From Thalassobium sp. R2A62 (GTDB taxonomy: Bacteria; Pseudomonadota; Alphaproteobacteria; Rhodobacterales; Rhodobacteraceae), in the NCBI RefSeq assembly GCF_000161835.1, contig NZ_GG697169.2:1722418-1786417 (forward strand): 64,000 nt of DNA, in the 5' to 3' direction. The position numbers and the translations under genes were made by a program. Positions 26,787-36,010 of this stretch are shown here, piece after piece (positions within the stretch are counted from its first letter, which is position 1; each line of letters starts with the position of its first letter). A model generated the notes under the pieces. It was not told where the DNA came from. It made no database searches and was given only the letters and a program-made list of their open reading frames with translations.

Positions 26787-27371
26787 CTAGCCCGCCGTTG
26801 TTTTCCCGCGCCGATCCCCACGCAGGTTTGCATATAGGACGTGATTGCGCCATCGCCCGTTAATCTGCAAATAACTTTGCGCAACACCTTCGTATTTATA
26901 GCCGCAACTCTCCAGCAATCGGCGCGACGGTGTGTTTTCCGGCAAGCATCCAGCTTCGATCCGGCTAAGGTCTAGCTCGGTGAATGCATAGTGAACGAGC
27001 GCATGGATCGCCTCGCGCATGTACCCATGACGCGCAAACGGTGCGCCAATCCAATATCCGGTCGTTCCAGCCTGCGCAGGTCCGCGACGGATGTGGTCCA
27101 ATGTGATTGCCCCTAACAAGACATCGTCACTGCGGCGGATCAAAAACAGCGGAAGAGCGGTGCGATTGGTTATCGATCGCTGTGCCCAATACACCCGATT
27201 GGTAAAGGATTTGCGGGTCAGATGGTCACGCGCCCAGCTCGGTTCCCAAGTCGTGAGAAAATCGCGGCTATCTTCACGCAAAGCAGCCCATGCCCGAAAG
27301 TCAGAATGCGCAGGCTGCCGAAGGGTGAGACGCTCTGTCTCGATCCGTACCCTTTTGCGCGACCGCAACAT
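26787..27371 (-). CDS. GNAT acetyltransferase, RimJ/RimL type
   Basis: This 194-residue acetyltransferase has the RimJ-like start ETERLTLRQPAHSDFRAW, the acetyl-CoA region IGAPFARHGYMREAIHALVHYAFTEL split over beta-4/alpha-3, and NTPSRRLLESCGYKYEGV near the end. The family acetylates N-termini of ribosomal proteins or small molecules. Start and stop abut the M16 peptidase and oxidase genes (1-nt overlap and 2-nt gap), so it is inside the operon. Confidence 0.88.
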   Translation of the reverse strand: MLRSRKRVRIETERLTLRQPAHSDFRAWAALREDSRDFLTTWEPSWARDHLTRKSFTNRVYWAQRSITNRTALPLFLIRRSDDVLLGAITLDHIRRGPAQAGTTGYWIGAPFARHGYMREAIHALVHYAFTELDLSRIEAGCLPENTPSRRLLESCGYKYEGVAQSYLQINGRWRNHVLYANLRGDRRGKTTAG

Positions 27372-28636
27372 CAGGCCGCCAACCGGGCCCGGAGTTCGTC
27401 CAACGAGGGTGCGGCGTCCACAGGCCCATAAAGCGCCATCGCAGTTCCAGCTCGTGTCGCCATTTTAGCAGCAAAGGCACGCACATCACCGGTCGAGACG
27501 TCATTGATGTTAGAGATCGTTTCCTCGAGCGGCGGGATACGGTCCCAGATCGCGATCAATCGCGCCAAACGCTCTGCGCGGTTTGACGGGCTCTCGAGCC
27601 CCATCAGTAGTCCCGCCTTCATCTGGGCACGAGCACGCGCAACTTCTTGGGCTGACATGTCATCGGCGCTGCGCTTCAGTTCGTCCATTGTGATCTGTGC
27701 AAGCTCACCAATCTGTTCGGCGGACGTGCCCGCGTAGATCGTGGTCATGCCTGTGTCCTCGTATGCCCCTGCCTGCGCAAAGATCGTATAACAAAGACCA
27801 CGGCGTTCGCGGACCTCTTGGAAAAGGCGCGAAGACATCCCGCCACCAAACGCTGACGAAAAGATCTGCGCGGTATAGATTTCCGGGTCGCGGTAATCTG
27901 GCCCTTCGAGAGCCAGTGCAAAATGAACCTGTTCTAGATCCTTGATGACACGCCGTTCACCGCCTAGAAATTTTGCTGGAACTGTCGTCGAACGATTTTC
28001 TGTGCGCGGCAAATGCCCAAAGAGTTTCTCGGCCGCCGCAACAAGCGTATCGTGATCAACCGCACCAGCCGCCGACAGAACCATTTGTTCGGGGCCGTAA
28101 TGTTCGCCGACGAAGCCAGACAAATCATCCCAAGAAAAGCTGCTGACCCGTTCGGAGGGGCCAAGGATTGTTCGACCAAGCGCTTGGTCTGGGTAGGATT
28201 CTTCTTGGAGCCAGTCAAAGACGATGTCGTCAGGTGTATCGAGCGCTTGGCCGATTTCCTGAAGGATCACGCCGCGTTCGACCTCGATCTCTTTGGGATC
28301 AAACACAGGGTTTAGGACGATGTCTGAAATCACATCCAATGCCAGCGGCACGTCGCCCGCCAAGACACGCGCGTAGTAGGCCGTCATTTCGCGACTTGTG
28401 TAGGCGTTGATATATCCGCCCACATCCTCAATCGCCTCGGCAATTTGAAGAGCATTGCGTCGCTTGGTCCCTTTGAACGCCATATGTTCGAGGAAATGTG
28501 CGATGCCATTTTGCTCGATCCGCTCGTGGCGGCCACCTGCGAGAACCCAAATGCCTAGCGACGCGGATTGCAGTCCCGGCATATGTTCCGTGACAATGCG
28601 AAAGCCGTTTGAGAGGCGGTGCAGTTCGACGGTCAC
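27371..28636 (-). CDS. M16 family zinc peptidase (mitochondrial-processing-peptidase-like)
   Basis: This 421-residue peptidase keeps the inverted zinc motif HFLEH (His47, Glu50, His51) with the downstream acidic ligand region, and the glycine-rich loop SAFGGGMSSRLFQEVRERRGLCY of the substrate chamber. It resembles the beta subunit of mitochondrial processing peptidase, whose alphaproteobacterial relatives are usually cytoplasmic or periplasmic oligopeptidases. It overlaps thrC by four bases, a pairing widely seen in this class. Confidence 0.92.
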   Translation of the reverse strand: MTVELHRLSNGFRIVTEHMPGLQSASLGIWVLAGGRHERIEQNGIAHFLEHMAFKGTKRRNALQIAEAIEDVGGYINAYTSREMTAYYARVLAGDVPLALDVISDIVLNPVFDPKEIEVERGVILQEIGQALDTPDDIVFDWLQEESYPDQALGRTILGPSERVSSFSWDDLSGFVGEHYGPEQMVLSAAGAVDHDTLVAAAEKLFGHLPRTENRSTTVPAKFLGGERRVIKDLEQVHFALALEGPDYRDPEIYTAQIFSSAFGGGMSSRLFQEVRERRGLCYTIFAQAGAYEDTGMTTIYAGTSAEQIGELAQITMDELKRSADDMSAQEVARARAQMKAGLLMGLESPSNRAERLARLIAIWDRIPPLEETISNINDVSTGDVRAFAAKMATRAGTAMALYGPVDAAPSLDELRARLAA

Positions 28637-30018
28637 GTTTTGATACGCTCGCGGATAAGTGTCTCGATCGCAGAGAGGTCATTGGCCACACGTGTCACCC
28701 GCTCGGGGCGGTCATATAGGTCAGCCATGCACGATGGCAGGTCTGGGCGTTGACCCGTCGCAGCCTCAACCGCGTCTGGGAACTTGGCAGGGTGCGCAGT
28801 GGCAAGCGTGATCATCGGTGTAGCACTTTGATGATCCATAGCGACATGCACGCCAACCGCTGAGTGCGGACACAGCAATTCGCCCGTCCCTGCGAGGCTG
28901 GTTTTGATCTGTGCGCTTGTTTCTTCTTCCGACGCGCGTCCAGAGGCATAGATATCTTGCAAAACACCATAGGCGCCTTGGCTGATTTCAAAGCCGCCAG
29001 ATTTGAGATCATCCATCTGTTGGGCTACCGCCGCGCCATCGCGGTCGTAGGCATCAAAGAGTGCGCGTTCAAAGTTCGAGGACACCTGAATATCCATCGA
29101 GGGACTGATTGATGGTGTCACGCCCTCTTTGGTGTAGGCGCCGGTCTCGAGAGTACGGTGCAAGATGTCATTTTGATTGGTTGCCACAACCAGTTTATCG
29201 ATCGACAGGCCCATCTTCTTGGCGATGTATCCCGCAAAAATGTCGCCAAAGTTGCCTGTGGGAACGGTAAAGCTGACTTGGCGGTCTGGCGCGCCAACGC
29301 TGAGCGCTGATGTAAAGTAATAGACCACCTGCGCCAGAACACGCGCCCAGTTGATGCTGTTGACACCAGCAAGCGCCACTTCGTCGCGGAAATCAAAGTC
29401 GTTGAACATGTCTTTGACGACCGCTTGGCAATCATCAAAGTCACCATCAAGAGCAATCGCATGCACGTTGCTTTCGGACGGCGTCGTCATCTGACGGCGC
29501 TGCACCTCGGACACACGCCCATGCGGATAAAGAATAAAGACGTCGACAGCATCAAGGCCACGGAACGCCTCGATCGCAGCAGATCCCGTGTCACCGCTGG
29601 TTGCTCCGACAATCGTCACACGTTTACCGTTTCGCTTGAGAGCCGCTTGGAACATCTGACCAATCAGCTGCATCGCAAAGTCTTTGAACGCCAGCGTCGG
29701 GCCATGGAACAATTCGAGCAAATAGTGCTGGGGTCCCAATTGCACCAAAGGTGCCCGGGCTGCGTGACCAAAGCCTGCATATGCGTTTGCAATCAGAGTT
29801 TGAAATTCTGCGTCGCTAAACGTGTCCCCAACAAAGGGCTTCATTATCTGGAACGCGATCTCTTCATAGCTGAGACCAGACATTGCCGCGATTTGCGCGT
29901 GGCTTAGCGTCGGGATTTCGTCAGGAACATACAGGCCGCCGTCGCGGGCCAATCCGGTCAGCATCGCCTCTTCAAAGGTCAGAGTAGGCGCGGTACCGCG
30001 GGTGGATACGTATTTCAT
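28633..30018 (-). CDS. thrC: Threonine synthase
   Basis: ThrC (461 aa) converts O-phosphohomoserine to threonine with PLP. The PLP lysine is Lys112 in HGPTLAFKDFAMQ; GATSGDTGSAAIEAFRG binds the cofactor phosphate and VPTGNFGDIFAGYIAKKMG is a further conserved block. It is the long bacterial/fungal type. It is located 4 nt downstream of surf1. Confidence 0.96.
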   Translation of the reverse strand: MKYVSTRGTAPTLTFEEAMLTGLARDGGLYVPDEIPTLSHAQIAAMSGLSYEEIAFQIMKPFVGDTFSDAEFQTLIANAYAGFGHAARAPLVQLGPQHYLLELFHGPTLAFKDFAMQLIGQMFQAALKRNGKRVTIVGATSGDTGSAAIEAFRGLDAVDVFILYPHGRVSEVQRRQMTTPSESNVHAIALDGDFDDCQAVVKDMFNDFDFRDEVALAGVNSINWARVLAQVVYYFTSALSVGAPDRQVSFTVPTGNFGDIFAGYIAKKMGLSIDKLVVATNQNDILHRTLETGAYTKEGVTPSISPSMDIQVSSNFERALFDAYDRDGAAVAQQMDDLKSGGFEISQGAYGVLQDIYASGRASEEETSAQIKTSLAGTGELLCPHSAVGVHVAMDHQSATPMITLATAHPAKFPDAVEAATGQRPDLPSCMADLYDRPERVTRVANDLSAIETLIRERIKT

Positions 30019-30022
30019 CGTC

Positions 30023-30694
30023 TCATGCTTTCTTTCCGATACGGGTGATCCAGAACAGGCTCATCACGGCCCAAACCGCCGCGAGCAAGAACCAGGTGAT
30101 CGCATAGTTCAAGTGATCGTTGGGAATCGACGCCGTGTCGATAGGTAAAGGCGTCAAAACAGGGTCAGCAGACGTAGTTTCGCGCGCAACAACCAAAAAT
30201 GGTTCGGCCCCAAGTGCATCTGCCATGGCAGGCACGTCTCGTGCGAACCAGATATTTTTGGGCAGGTCAGGCGCCGGTGTCCAGCCGTCGACCTCATCTG
30301 GCCAATGCAGATTGCCAGTCAGTGTCGCAGGGCCATTGGTCAGTATTGCGTCTTTGGACGTCAGCGGGACAAAGCCGCGATCGACCAGAATGATCCGGCC
30401 TGTGTTCGTCTGAAACGGTGCGATGATGCGGTAGCCCGCCCCTTCGGCAACACCCGAGACCAACACATGCAATGCATCCGAGCCAATCTCGCCTGTGATG
30501 GTCACAGGCTGGAACCGGTTTTCGACCGGATCGGGATTGGCAGGAAGATCGATTGGCGTGGTCAGAATGCGCGCGTCAATGTCTGCCAAAATGTCTTTCT
30601 TCCAATCGAGGCGTTGAACTTGCCAAATCCCAAGGCTCAGCAATACCGCAAGGCCAGAGATCAACAGCACGACAGGAAAGAGATAGCGGGACAT
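30023..30694 (-). CDS. SURF1 family cytochrome oxidase assembly protein
   Basis: This 223-residue protein has the two-helix SURF1 topology: one membrane span near each end (residues 5-23 and about 198-217) and a periplasmic middle with ILVDRGFVPL and HLNYAITWF just before the second span. SURF1 helps insert heme a into subunit I of the aa3 oxidase. It follows coxC after a hairpin, so its expression may depend on read-through. Confidence 0.9.
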   Translation of the reverse strand: MSRYLFPVVLLISGLAVLLSLGIWQVQRLDWKKDILADIDARILTTPIDLPANPDPVENRFQPVTITGEIGSDALHVLVSGVAEGAGYRIIAPFQTNTGRIILVDRGFVPLTSKDAILTNGPATLTGNLHWPDEVDGWTPAPDLPKNIWFARDVPAMADALGAEPFLVVARETTSADPVLTPLPIDTASIPNDHLNYAITWFLLAAVWAVMSLFWITRIGKKA

Positions 30695-30720
30695 CAGAAC
30701 AACAGGTCTCTATGAAAGAA

Positions 30721-30747
30721 AAGGCGCCCGAATGTCCCCGAGCGCCT
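30721..30747 (-). terminator. Rho-independent terminator or attenuator between coxC and surf1
   Basis: On the minus strand AGGCGCTCG (complement of 30739-30747) pairs with CGGGCGCCT (complement of 30722-30730), followed by TTTTCTTTC. It lies 25 nt past the coxC stop. Since surf1-thrC continue in the same direction, partial termination would lower their level relative to coxC. Confidence 0.65.
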
Positions 30748-30771
30748 GTGTTTGGTTTATGTGGGCTGGCC

Positions 30772-31563
30772 TCAGCCGCCCCAGATGTAGACGGCGAGGA
30801 AGAGGAACAACCACACAACGTCCACAAAGTGCCAGTACCAAGCAGCCGCCTCAAATCCGACGTGACGTTCCTGCGTGAAATGACCGCGCTGCAAACGCAG
30901 CAAGCAGACGAACAAGAAGATCGTGCCGATCAGGACGTGGAAGCCGTGGAAACCGGTCGCCATGAAGAAGGTCGCGCCGTAAATGTTGCCAGAAAAGCTG
31001 AACGCCGCGTGGCCGTATTCGTACACCTGGAAGAACGTGAAGAGCACACCCAGAGCAATCGCAAGGATCAGGCCCCATTTCATGTCTTCCCGGTTGTTCT
31101 CGTGCACCAGAGCGTGGTGCGCCCAAGTCGCTGCCGCACCAGAGCACAACAGAATCAGTGTGTTGATCAGTGGCAGGTGGAACGGGTCGAACGTTTCGAT
31201 CGAGGGGGGTGGCCATTGGCCTTCTGAGAAGGTCGCCATCGGGAAGATCGCATGTTTGAAGAACATCCAGAACCAAGCGGCAAAGAACATGACTTCGGAC
31301 ATGATGAACATGATAAAGCCATAGCGCAGACCGATACGAACAACCGGTGTGTGGTCGCCTATATGGGATTCAGTGATGACGTCAGCCCACCATGCGTACA
31401 TAGTGTAGAGAACTGCTGCGAGACCCATCAAAAACAGGTACGGACCGCTGCTGTGCATCCAGAGAACTGCGCCAAAGAGCATGGCAAACGCCCCAACAGA
31501 GGCCACAAATGGCCAAATAGAGGGGTTTAGAATGTGATAGTCGTGGTTCTTTTCATGAGCCAT
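30772..31563 (-). CDS. coxC: Cytochrome c oxidase subunit III
   Basis: CoxC (263 aa) is the third core subunit of the aa3 oxidase, with seven predicted helices. Conserved stretches include [13 protein letters not shown] at the start, [17 protein letters not shown] with the Glu lining the lipid cleft, and [16 protein letters not shown], and the end [11 protein letters not shown]. Subunit I is not in the window. Located 26 nt after ctaG. Confidence 0.97.
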   Translation of the reverse strand: MAHEKNHDYHILNPSIWPFVASVGAFAMLFGAVLWMHSSGPYLFLMGLAAVLYTMYAWWADVITESHIGDHTPVVRIGLRYGFIMFIMSEVMFFAAWFWMFFKHAIFPMATFSEGQWPPPSIETFDPFHLPLINTLILLCSGAAATWAHHALVHENNREDMKWGLILAIALGVLFTFFQVYEYGHAAFSFSGNIYGATFFMATGFHGFHVLIGTIFLFVCLLRLQRGHFTQERHVGFEAAAWYWHFVDVVWLFLFLAVYIWGG

Positions 31564-31589
31564 TTGGGTGTCCCTTGGGCTGTCGATCG

Positions 31590-32195
31590 TTAGTTATAGT
31601 CATTGGCGGGTTCATCCGCCGTCGTCAAGATGTCCGCACCAATCTGGGCTGTTTCTTCGACCTCGGGCAGGTCAATCTCGTAGAACGTATAGCTCAGCGT
31701 AATGGTGTGGATGTATTTGCCTTCGCTGTCGTCCACGATGTCGGGCTCGACATAGAATGTCACAGGCATCTGGACGCGCTCGCCCGGCTGCAAGATCTGT
31801 TCTTCAAAGCAGAAGCAGTCGATCTTTGAGAAAAACCCACCTGCTTGATACGGCACAACATTGTAAGACGCCGAACCCGCGATAGGGCGGTCGGTCGGGT
31901 TGTAGGCCTCGTAGAACGCAAGCCCCGTCTCACCGATGCGGATTTCCATCTCGCGTTCGACGGGCGTAAATTTCCATTGCATGTCGACATCGACCGATGC
32001 GTCGAAACGGATTTTGATAGTCTCATCCAAAATTTCGTCACTGGCCACGTCGGACACGCCTGTCACACCGCCAAAGCCTGTGACGCGGCAGAACCAGTCG
32101 TAGAACGGAACAGACGCCCATGCGAGGCCGCCCATGAAGATCACAACACCAACCGTTTGGGCGAGCGTTTTTTGTGGACCCTCGAGGCGCATCAT
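31590..32195 (-). CDS. ctaG: Cytochrome c oxidase assembly protein CtaG/Cox11
   Basis: This 201-residue protein delivers copper to the CuB site of subunit I. It has one N-terminal membrane span (about residues 12-30), then a periplasmic immunoglobulin-like domain with the copper motif FCFEEQ (CFCF at about residue 118) and [15 protein letters not shown] before it. It overlaps the small membrane-protein gene by four bases. Confidence 0.95.
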   Translation of the reverse strand: MMRLEGPQKTLAQTVGVVIFMGGLAWASVPFYDWFCRVTGFGGVTGVSDVASDEILDETIKIRFDASVDVDMQWKFTPVEREMEIRIGETGLAFYEAYNPTDRPIAGSASYNVVPYQAGGFFSKIDCFCFEEQILQPGERVQMPVTFYVEPDIVDDSEGKYIHTITLSYTFYEIDLPEVEETAQIGADILTTADEPANDYN

Positions 32196-32407
32196 TCGGA
32201 TGGCTCCGTTGTCAGGGTCGGATTTGGTTCCAACTGTGGACGGGCAACGTGATCAAAGCGCTCGAATTTGTTCGCTTCGCCAAGTTGCAGGACTTTGACC
32301 ACGGTCAGGCCAAAGACAATCGCGATAAAGCCGCCCAGCAACAGGCCAACGCCAATGTTGCGACCAAAGCGGCGGCCATGCAGTTCGTGATCTTTATGAA
32401 AGCTCAT
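32192..32407 (-). CDS. Small single-span membrane protein of the cox cluster
   Basis: A 71-residue protein with a charged, His-rich N-terminus (MSFHKDHELHGRR), one membrane helix (about residues 19-40) and a Pro/Thr-rich tail. I do not recognise a named family, but a small ORF at this place between ctaB and ctaG is usual in Rhodobacterales and probably helps oxidase assembly (inference). ATG 32407 is preferred to the ATG at 32413 since GGAG is 7 nt upstream and it makes an ATGA overlap with ctaB. Confidence 0.75.
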   Translation of the reverse strand: MSFHKDHELHGRRFGRNIGVGLLLGGFIAIVFGLTVVKVLQLGEANKFERFDHVARPQLEPNPTLTTEPSE

Positions 32408-33345
32408 ACCCATGCTCCGAAACCGGCGTTGCGGAAAACTGCGTCAACGACCAAGGCACCAAAATGTCCAAAGAGGTAGAGCAGCGAAAACTTAAAGACC
32501 TTTTTCTCGGTCAAATAATTGTCGGCCTCGGCCTGTGTCTCGTCGCGGCGCCAGATGTCGTACGACCCTTTGACGAACCACACATTCATCGCCAAGGCGG
32601 TGACGAGGTAGACAGGTCCACCGACAGAGGTAAAAGCAAGGGCCACAGCGACAGGCGCCAAAAGCGCGGCGTATACTAGGATGTGTTTGCGCGTGGATTT
32701 ACGACCATGAGTCACGGTCAACATCGGCACACCCGCGTCGTCGTAGTCAGATTTCATAAACAAGGCGAGCGCCCAAAAATGCGGGGGCGTCCACATAAAG
32801 ATCACGACGAACATCAGGACGCTTTCGACACTGATCCCGCCAGTTGCCACAGCCCAACCCACTATCGGAGGGAACGCACCCGCCGCACCACCAATTACGA
32901 TATTTTGCGGCGTCGCACGCTTTAGCCACATGGAATAGACGACTGCGTAAAAAAAGATCGTAAAGGCCAGCAAGAACGCGGCCATCGCATTGGTCGCCAG
33001 CCACAACAGGATGACCGAGAAAACCGAGAGTGTCAGGCCAATGCCCAGTGCTTCGCCAGGCTGAACCTTGCCCGCAGGGATCGGACGACGTGCTGTCCGT
33101 TTCATCACTGCGTCGATGTCTGCGTCCCACCACATGTTCAATGCACCCGAGGCTCCTGCCCCAACCGCAATGCACAATATGCCGATAAAACCGATGAACG
33201 GGTGCACAGGAACAGGCGCCACCAGCAAGCCAACAAATGCTGTGAACACAACAAGCGACATGACGCGCGGCTTGAGCAGCGCGAAGTAGTCACCAAACCC
33301 GGCTTCGAGCCGTTCTGTTGCGTCCTGAAAACTAACGTCGGTCAT
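32404..33345 (-). CDS. ctaB: Heme o synthase (protoheme IX farnesyltransferase)
   Basis: CtaB (313 aa) farnesylates heme b to heme o, the precursor of heme a. It is a UbiA-superfamily membrane enzyme with about nine helices. The aspartate-rich substrate motif is NMWWDADIDAVMKRTARRPIPAG (about residues 70-92) and a second conserved region is YTLW-like at MWTPPHFWALALF. ATG 33345 is used because the upstream frame to 33381 lacks similarity. Confidence 0.95.
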   Translation of the reverse strand: MTDVSFQDATERLEAGFGDYFALLKPRVMSLVVFTAFVGLLVAPVPVHPFIGFIGILCIAVGAGASGALNMWWDADIDAVMKRTARRPIPAGKVQPGEALGIGLTLSVFSVILLWLATNAMAAFLLAFTIFFYAVVYSMWLKRATPQNIVIGGAAGAFPPIVGWAVATGGISVESVLMFVVIFMWTPPHFWALALFMKSDYDDAGVPMLTVTHGRKSTRKHILVYAALLAPVAVALAFTSVGGPVYLVTALAMNVWFVKGSYDIWRRDETQAEADNYLTEKKVFKFSLLYLFGHFGALVVDAVFRNAGFGAWV

Positions 33346-33404
33346 GGTCTTACCTGCATCGGAGGGGCGCACCGTCAGCACGCCCCGTTTCAGTCAGAAA
33401 CCGC

Positions 33405-33419
33405 GCCCCGTTGCGGGGC
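33405..33419. other. Short GC-rich hairpin between coxB and ctaB
   Basis: GCCCCG-TTG-CGGGGC is a perfect 6-bp stem with a 3-nt loop, 20 nt past the coxB stop. It has no U-tract. It may be an mRNA processing or stability element that sets coxB apart from the assembly genes downstream. Confidence 0.4.
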
Positions 33420-33438
33420 ACAGGGTTGTCACGTCAGC

Positions 33439-34290
33439 TTAGACGCCGTACTCGACCTTGGCGCCTTCGAGCCAAGCGTCATACACTTCTTGGCTGACGA
33501 CTTTGACAGTGATGGGCATATAGGCGTGGTCTTTGCCGCATAGCTCGGAGCACTGGCCAAAATAGATGCCTTCGCGCTCAGCACTGAACCACAACTCGGC
33601 CAAACGACCGGGCACGGCATCCTGCTTTACGCCAAATGCTGGGATCGTCCACGAGTGGATCACATCCGCGCCAGTCACCTGCATGACCACGGTGGTGTTA
33701 ATTGGCACGACCACAGCAGTGTCAGTGGCGAGACGGAATTCATTTTCGGAATATCCGGCTTCTTCCAGCTGGGATTTGATGTCGGGGTTCATGTTCCCTT
33801 CACCGTAGCCGATCATGTAGCTTTCGAATGCAACGCCATCATCAACATATTCGTAGCCCCAATACCATTGGTAGCCAGTCACTTTGATCGTGAGATCGGC
33901 CTCTGGGATTTCCTGTTGCTTGAACAGGATGGGCAACGACCATGCACCGATGACTACCAAGATCACGATTGGAACAACAGTCCATGCCACTTCGAGAGGC
34001 GAGTTGTGCGTGAATGTCGAAGGAGTTGGGTTCGTCTTGCTGTTGTAGCGCAAGATGACGTAGGCCAGCAGGCCCGTCACGAACAACGAAATCACTGTGA
34101 TGATGATCAACAAGAAATTGTCGAGCCACTGAACGTCGCGGGCCAATTCGGTCGCAGCAGGCTGAAAGCCTACGCCGTTCGGGATGGGAGCGCCTACGAT
34201 CTCGAGATCTTCGAGGGCGGTCTGTGCCGATACGGACGTCGCAGCCAAGGCCGATCCGATCAGGGCAGTGAGAGATGTCATCAAACGCAT
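33439..34290 (-). CDS. coxB: Cytochrome c oxidase subunit II
   Basis: CoxB (283 aa) accepts electrons from cytochrome c at its periplasmic CuA centre. It has a signal peptide ([20 protein letters not shown]), two membrane helices (about 50-75 and 95-115), the aromatic WYWGYEY-type patch (YQWYWGYEY), and the CuA ligands in [19 protein letters not shown] 34290 has AGGAA upstream. It heads the operon coxB-ctaB-small ORF-ctaG-coxC-surf1-thrC-M16-GNAT-oxidase. Confidence 0.96.
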   Translation of the reverse strand: MRLMTSLTALIGSALAATSVSAQTALEDLEIVGAPIPNGVGFQPAATELARDVQWLDNFLLIIITVISLFVTGLLAYVILRYNSKTNPTPSTFTHNSPLEVAWTVVPIVILVVIGAWSLPILFKQQEIPEADLTIKVTGYQWYWGYEYVDDGVAFESYMIGYGEGNMNPDIKSQLEEAGYSENEFRLATDTAVVVPINTTVVMQVTGADVIHSWTIPAFGVKQDAVPGRLAELWFSAEREGIYFGQCSELCGKDHAYMPITVKVVSQEVYDAWLEGAKVEYGV

Positions 34291-34396
34291 GTCAGTTCCT
34301 GCTATTTTGGCGCGCATTGCGCCGCTTTCGGGGTCCATTTTAGATCAAAGACGGAATCCCGTTGTATCCGGCGCGACTGAAACCATATTCTGAGCA

Positions 34397-34414
34397 CTGA
34401 GACAAGCATCTCAG
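34397..34414. promoter_or_regulatory. Inverted repeat in the coxB/tldD divergent region
   Basis: CTGAGA-CAAGCA-TCTCAG is a perfect 6-bp inverted repeat with a 6-nt centre, 44 nt upstream of tldD in the 167-bp region from which coxB and tldD diverge. It could be an operator or a leader hairpin; no regulator is suggested by the sequence. Confidence 0.3.
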
Positions 34415-34457
34415 GCGCGGCAAACGGCCGCTTTCTGCATTCTTTCAGGAGACATTT

Positions 34458-35900
34458 ATGTCAAACTCTTCCGCTGACGCTTCAAACAGCCCTTTTCAGC
34501 CGTTCGAAAACGCGTTGGACCGTGATTTGGCTCTGCGCCACCTGCAAGATGCGACAAATGGCGCAGACGACGGTGAATTGTTCATCGAACGGCGGAAATC
34601 CGAAATGCTGTCGTTTGATGACGGAAGACTGCGGACGGCAAGCTTTGACGCGTCCGAGGGATTCGGTTTGCGCGCCGTCAAAGGCGAAACAGCCGGCTAT
34701 GCCCATTCAACCACCGTAGACGAGCACAGCCTGAAACGTGCAGTGGCCACGGCACGGCTCGCCGTTGGCGACGGCGGTGGGACATTGGCCGGTGGTCCAG
34801 CAGGCACCAACCGGAAACTTTATACAGACAAAAACCCGATGGACGACGCGGGCTTTTCAGTAAAGGTCGATCTGCTTCGCGAAATTGACGACTATGCACG
34901 TGGGCTTGATCCACGCGTGGTCCAAGTATCGGCCACCTTGGCCGCATCATTGCAAGAGGTGGCGATCTTGCGACCCGATGGAGTTCTGGTCACAGACATC
35001 CGCCCAATGTCGCGCCTGAATGTAAGTGTCATCCTCGAAGAAGACGGCGTCCGCGAAAGCGGCACAACTGGCAAGGGCGGGCGCGAAGGTCTGATTGGTT
35101 TGATGTCACCCGATCATTGGAAATCTGCCGTCCAAGAAGCGATCCGCATCGCAGCTGTTAACCTTACCGCAGAGCCAGCCCCAGCAGGCGTCATGGACGT
35201 TGTTCTTGGACCAGGGTGGCCGGGCATCTTGCTGCACGAGGCAATCGGTCATGGGCTCGAAGGGGATTTCAACCGCAAGGGAAGTTCTGCGTTTTCTGGC
35301 CTGATGGGCCAACAAATCGCAGCCAAGGGGATCACGGTTCTCGACGATGGAACACTGCCAGATCGGCGCGGTTCGATCACTGTCGATGACGAAGGGACAC
35401 CTTCTGCGCGCAATACCTTGATCGAAGACGGTGTTTTGGTTGGCTACATGCAGGATCGGCAAAACGCCCGTTTGATGGGTGTTGCTCCAACGGGCAACGG
35501 ACGTCGCGAAAGCTATGCCCATGCACCGATGCCGCGGATGACAAATACTTACATGCTGGGTGGGGACACGGACCCCAAGGATATCCTCGCAGGGCTCAAA
35601 GACGGGATATACGCAGTCGGGTTTGGTGGGGGCCAAGTGGACATTACAAACGGCAAATTCGTGTTCAGCTGCACCGAAGCATATCGCGTCAAGAACGGCC
35701 AAGTGGGCGCTGCAGTCAAAGGTGCCACTCTAATCGGCGACGGGGCAACTGCGCTGAAACAAATTCGTGCGATTGGCAATGATATGGATCTAGACCCGGG
35801 CATCGGTAACTGCGGCAAAGCCGGCCAGTGGGTGCCTGTGGGCGTCGGCCAACCTTCGATGTTAATCGGCGGCCTGACGGTCGGTGGATCGGCAGCCTAA
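34458..35900 (+). CDS. tldD: Metalloprotease TldD
   Basis: TldD (480 aa) forms with TldE/PmbA a zinc protease that trims peptides such as microcin or RiPP leaders and unfolded regions. The zinc motif HEAIGHGLEGD (HExxxH) is present at about residue 260. The N-terminal domain has the LRAVKGETAGYAHS segment and the C-terminus GNCGKAGQWVPVGVGQPSMLIGGLTVGG. A ribosome site AGGAGA precedes ATG 34458. The partner gene is not in the window. Confidence 0.95.
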   Translation: MSNSSADASNSPFQPFENALDRDLALRHLQDATNGADDGELFIERRKSEMLSFDDGRLRTASFDASEGFGLRAVKGETAGYAHSTTVDEHSLKRAVATARLAVGDGGGTLAGGPAGTNRKLYTDKNPMDDAGFSVKVDLLREIDDYARGLDPRVVQVSATLAASLQEVAILRPDGVLVTDIRPMSRLNVSVILEEDGVRESGTTGKGGREGLIGLMSPDHWKSAVQEAIRIAAVNLTAEPAPAGVMDVVLGPGWPGILLHEAIGHGLEGDFNRKGSSAFSGLMGQQIAAKGITVLDDGTLPDRRGSITVDDEGTPSARNTLIEDGVLVGYMQDRQNARLMGVAPTGNGRRESYAHAPMPRMTNTYMLGGDTDPKDILAGLKDGIYAVGFGGGQVDITNGKFVFSCTEAYRVKNGQVGAAVKGATLIGDGATALKQIRAIGNDMDLDPGIGNCGKAGQWVPVGVGQPSMLIGGLTVGGSAA

Positions 35901-36010
35901 AGATTCTACGGGCAATTCGAAGTGAACGTTCGTCAAACTGACCAAAGCTTCTTCACGACTCATTCACCAGCGAAGCCTATACTTGGTTCTGCAACAAGAC
36001 GGAGCGACGG

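Noticed and set aside
30553-31227. 224-codon plus-strand ORF opposite coxC/surf1
   Set aside because: Antisense shadow with a repetitive charged composition; coxC on the other strand is certain.
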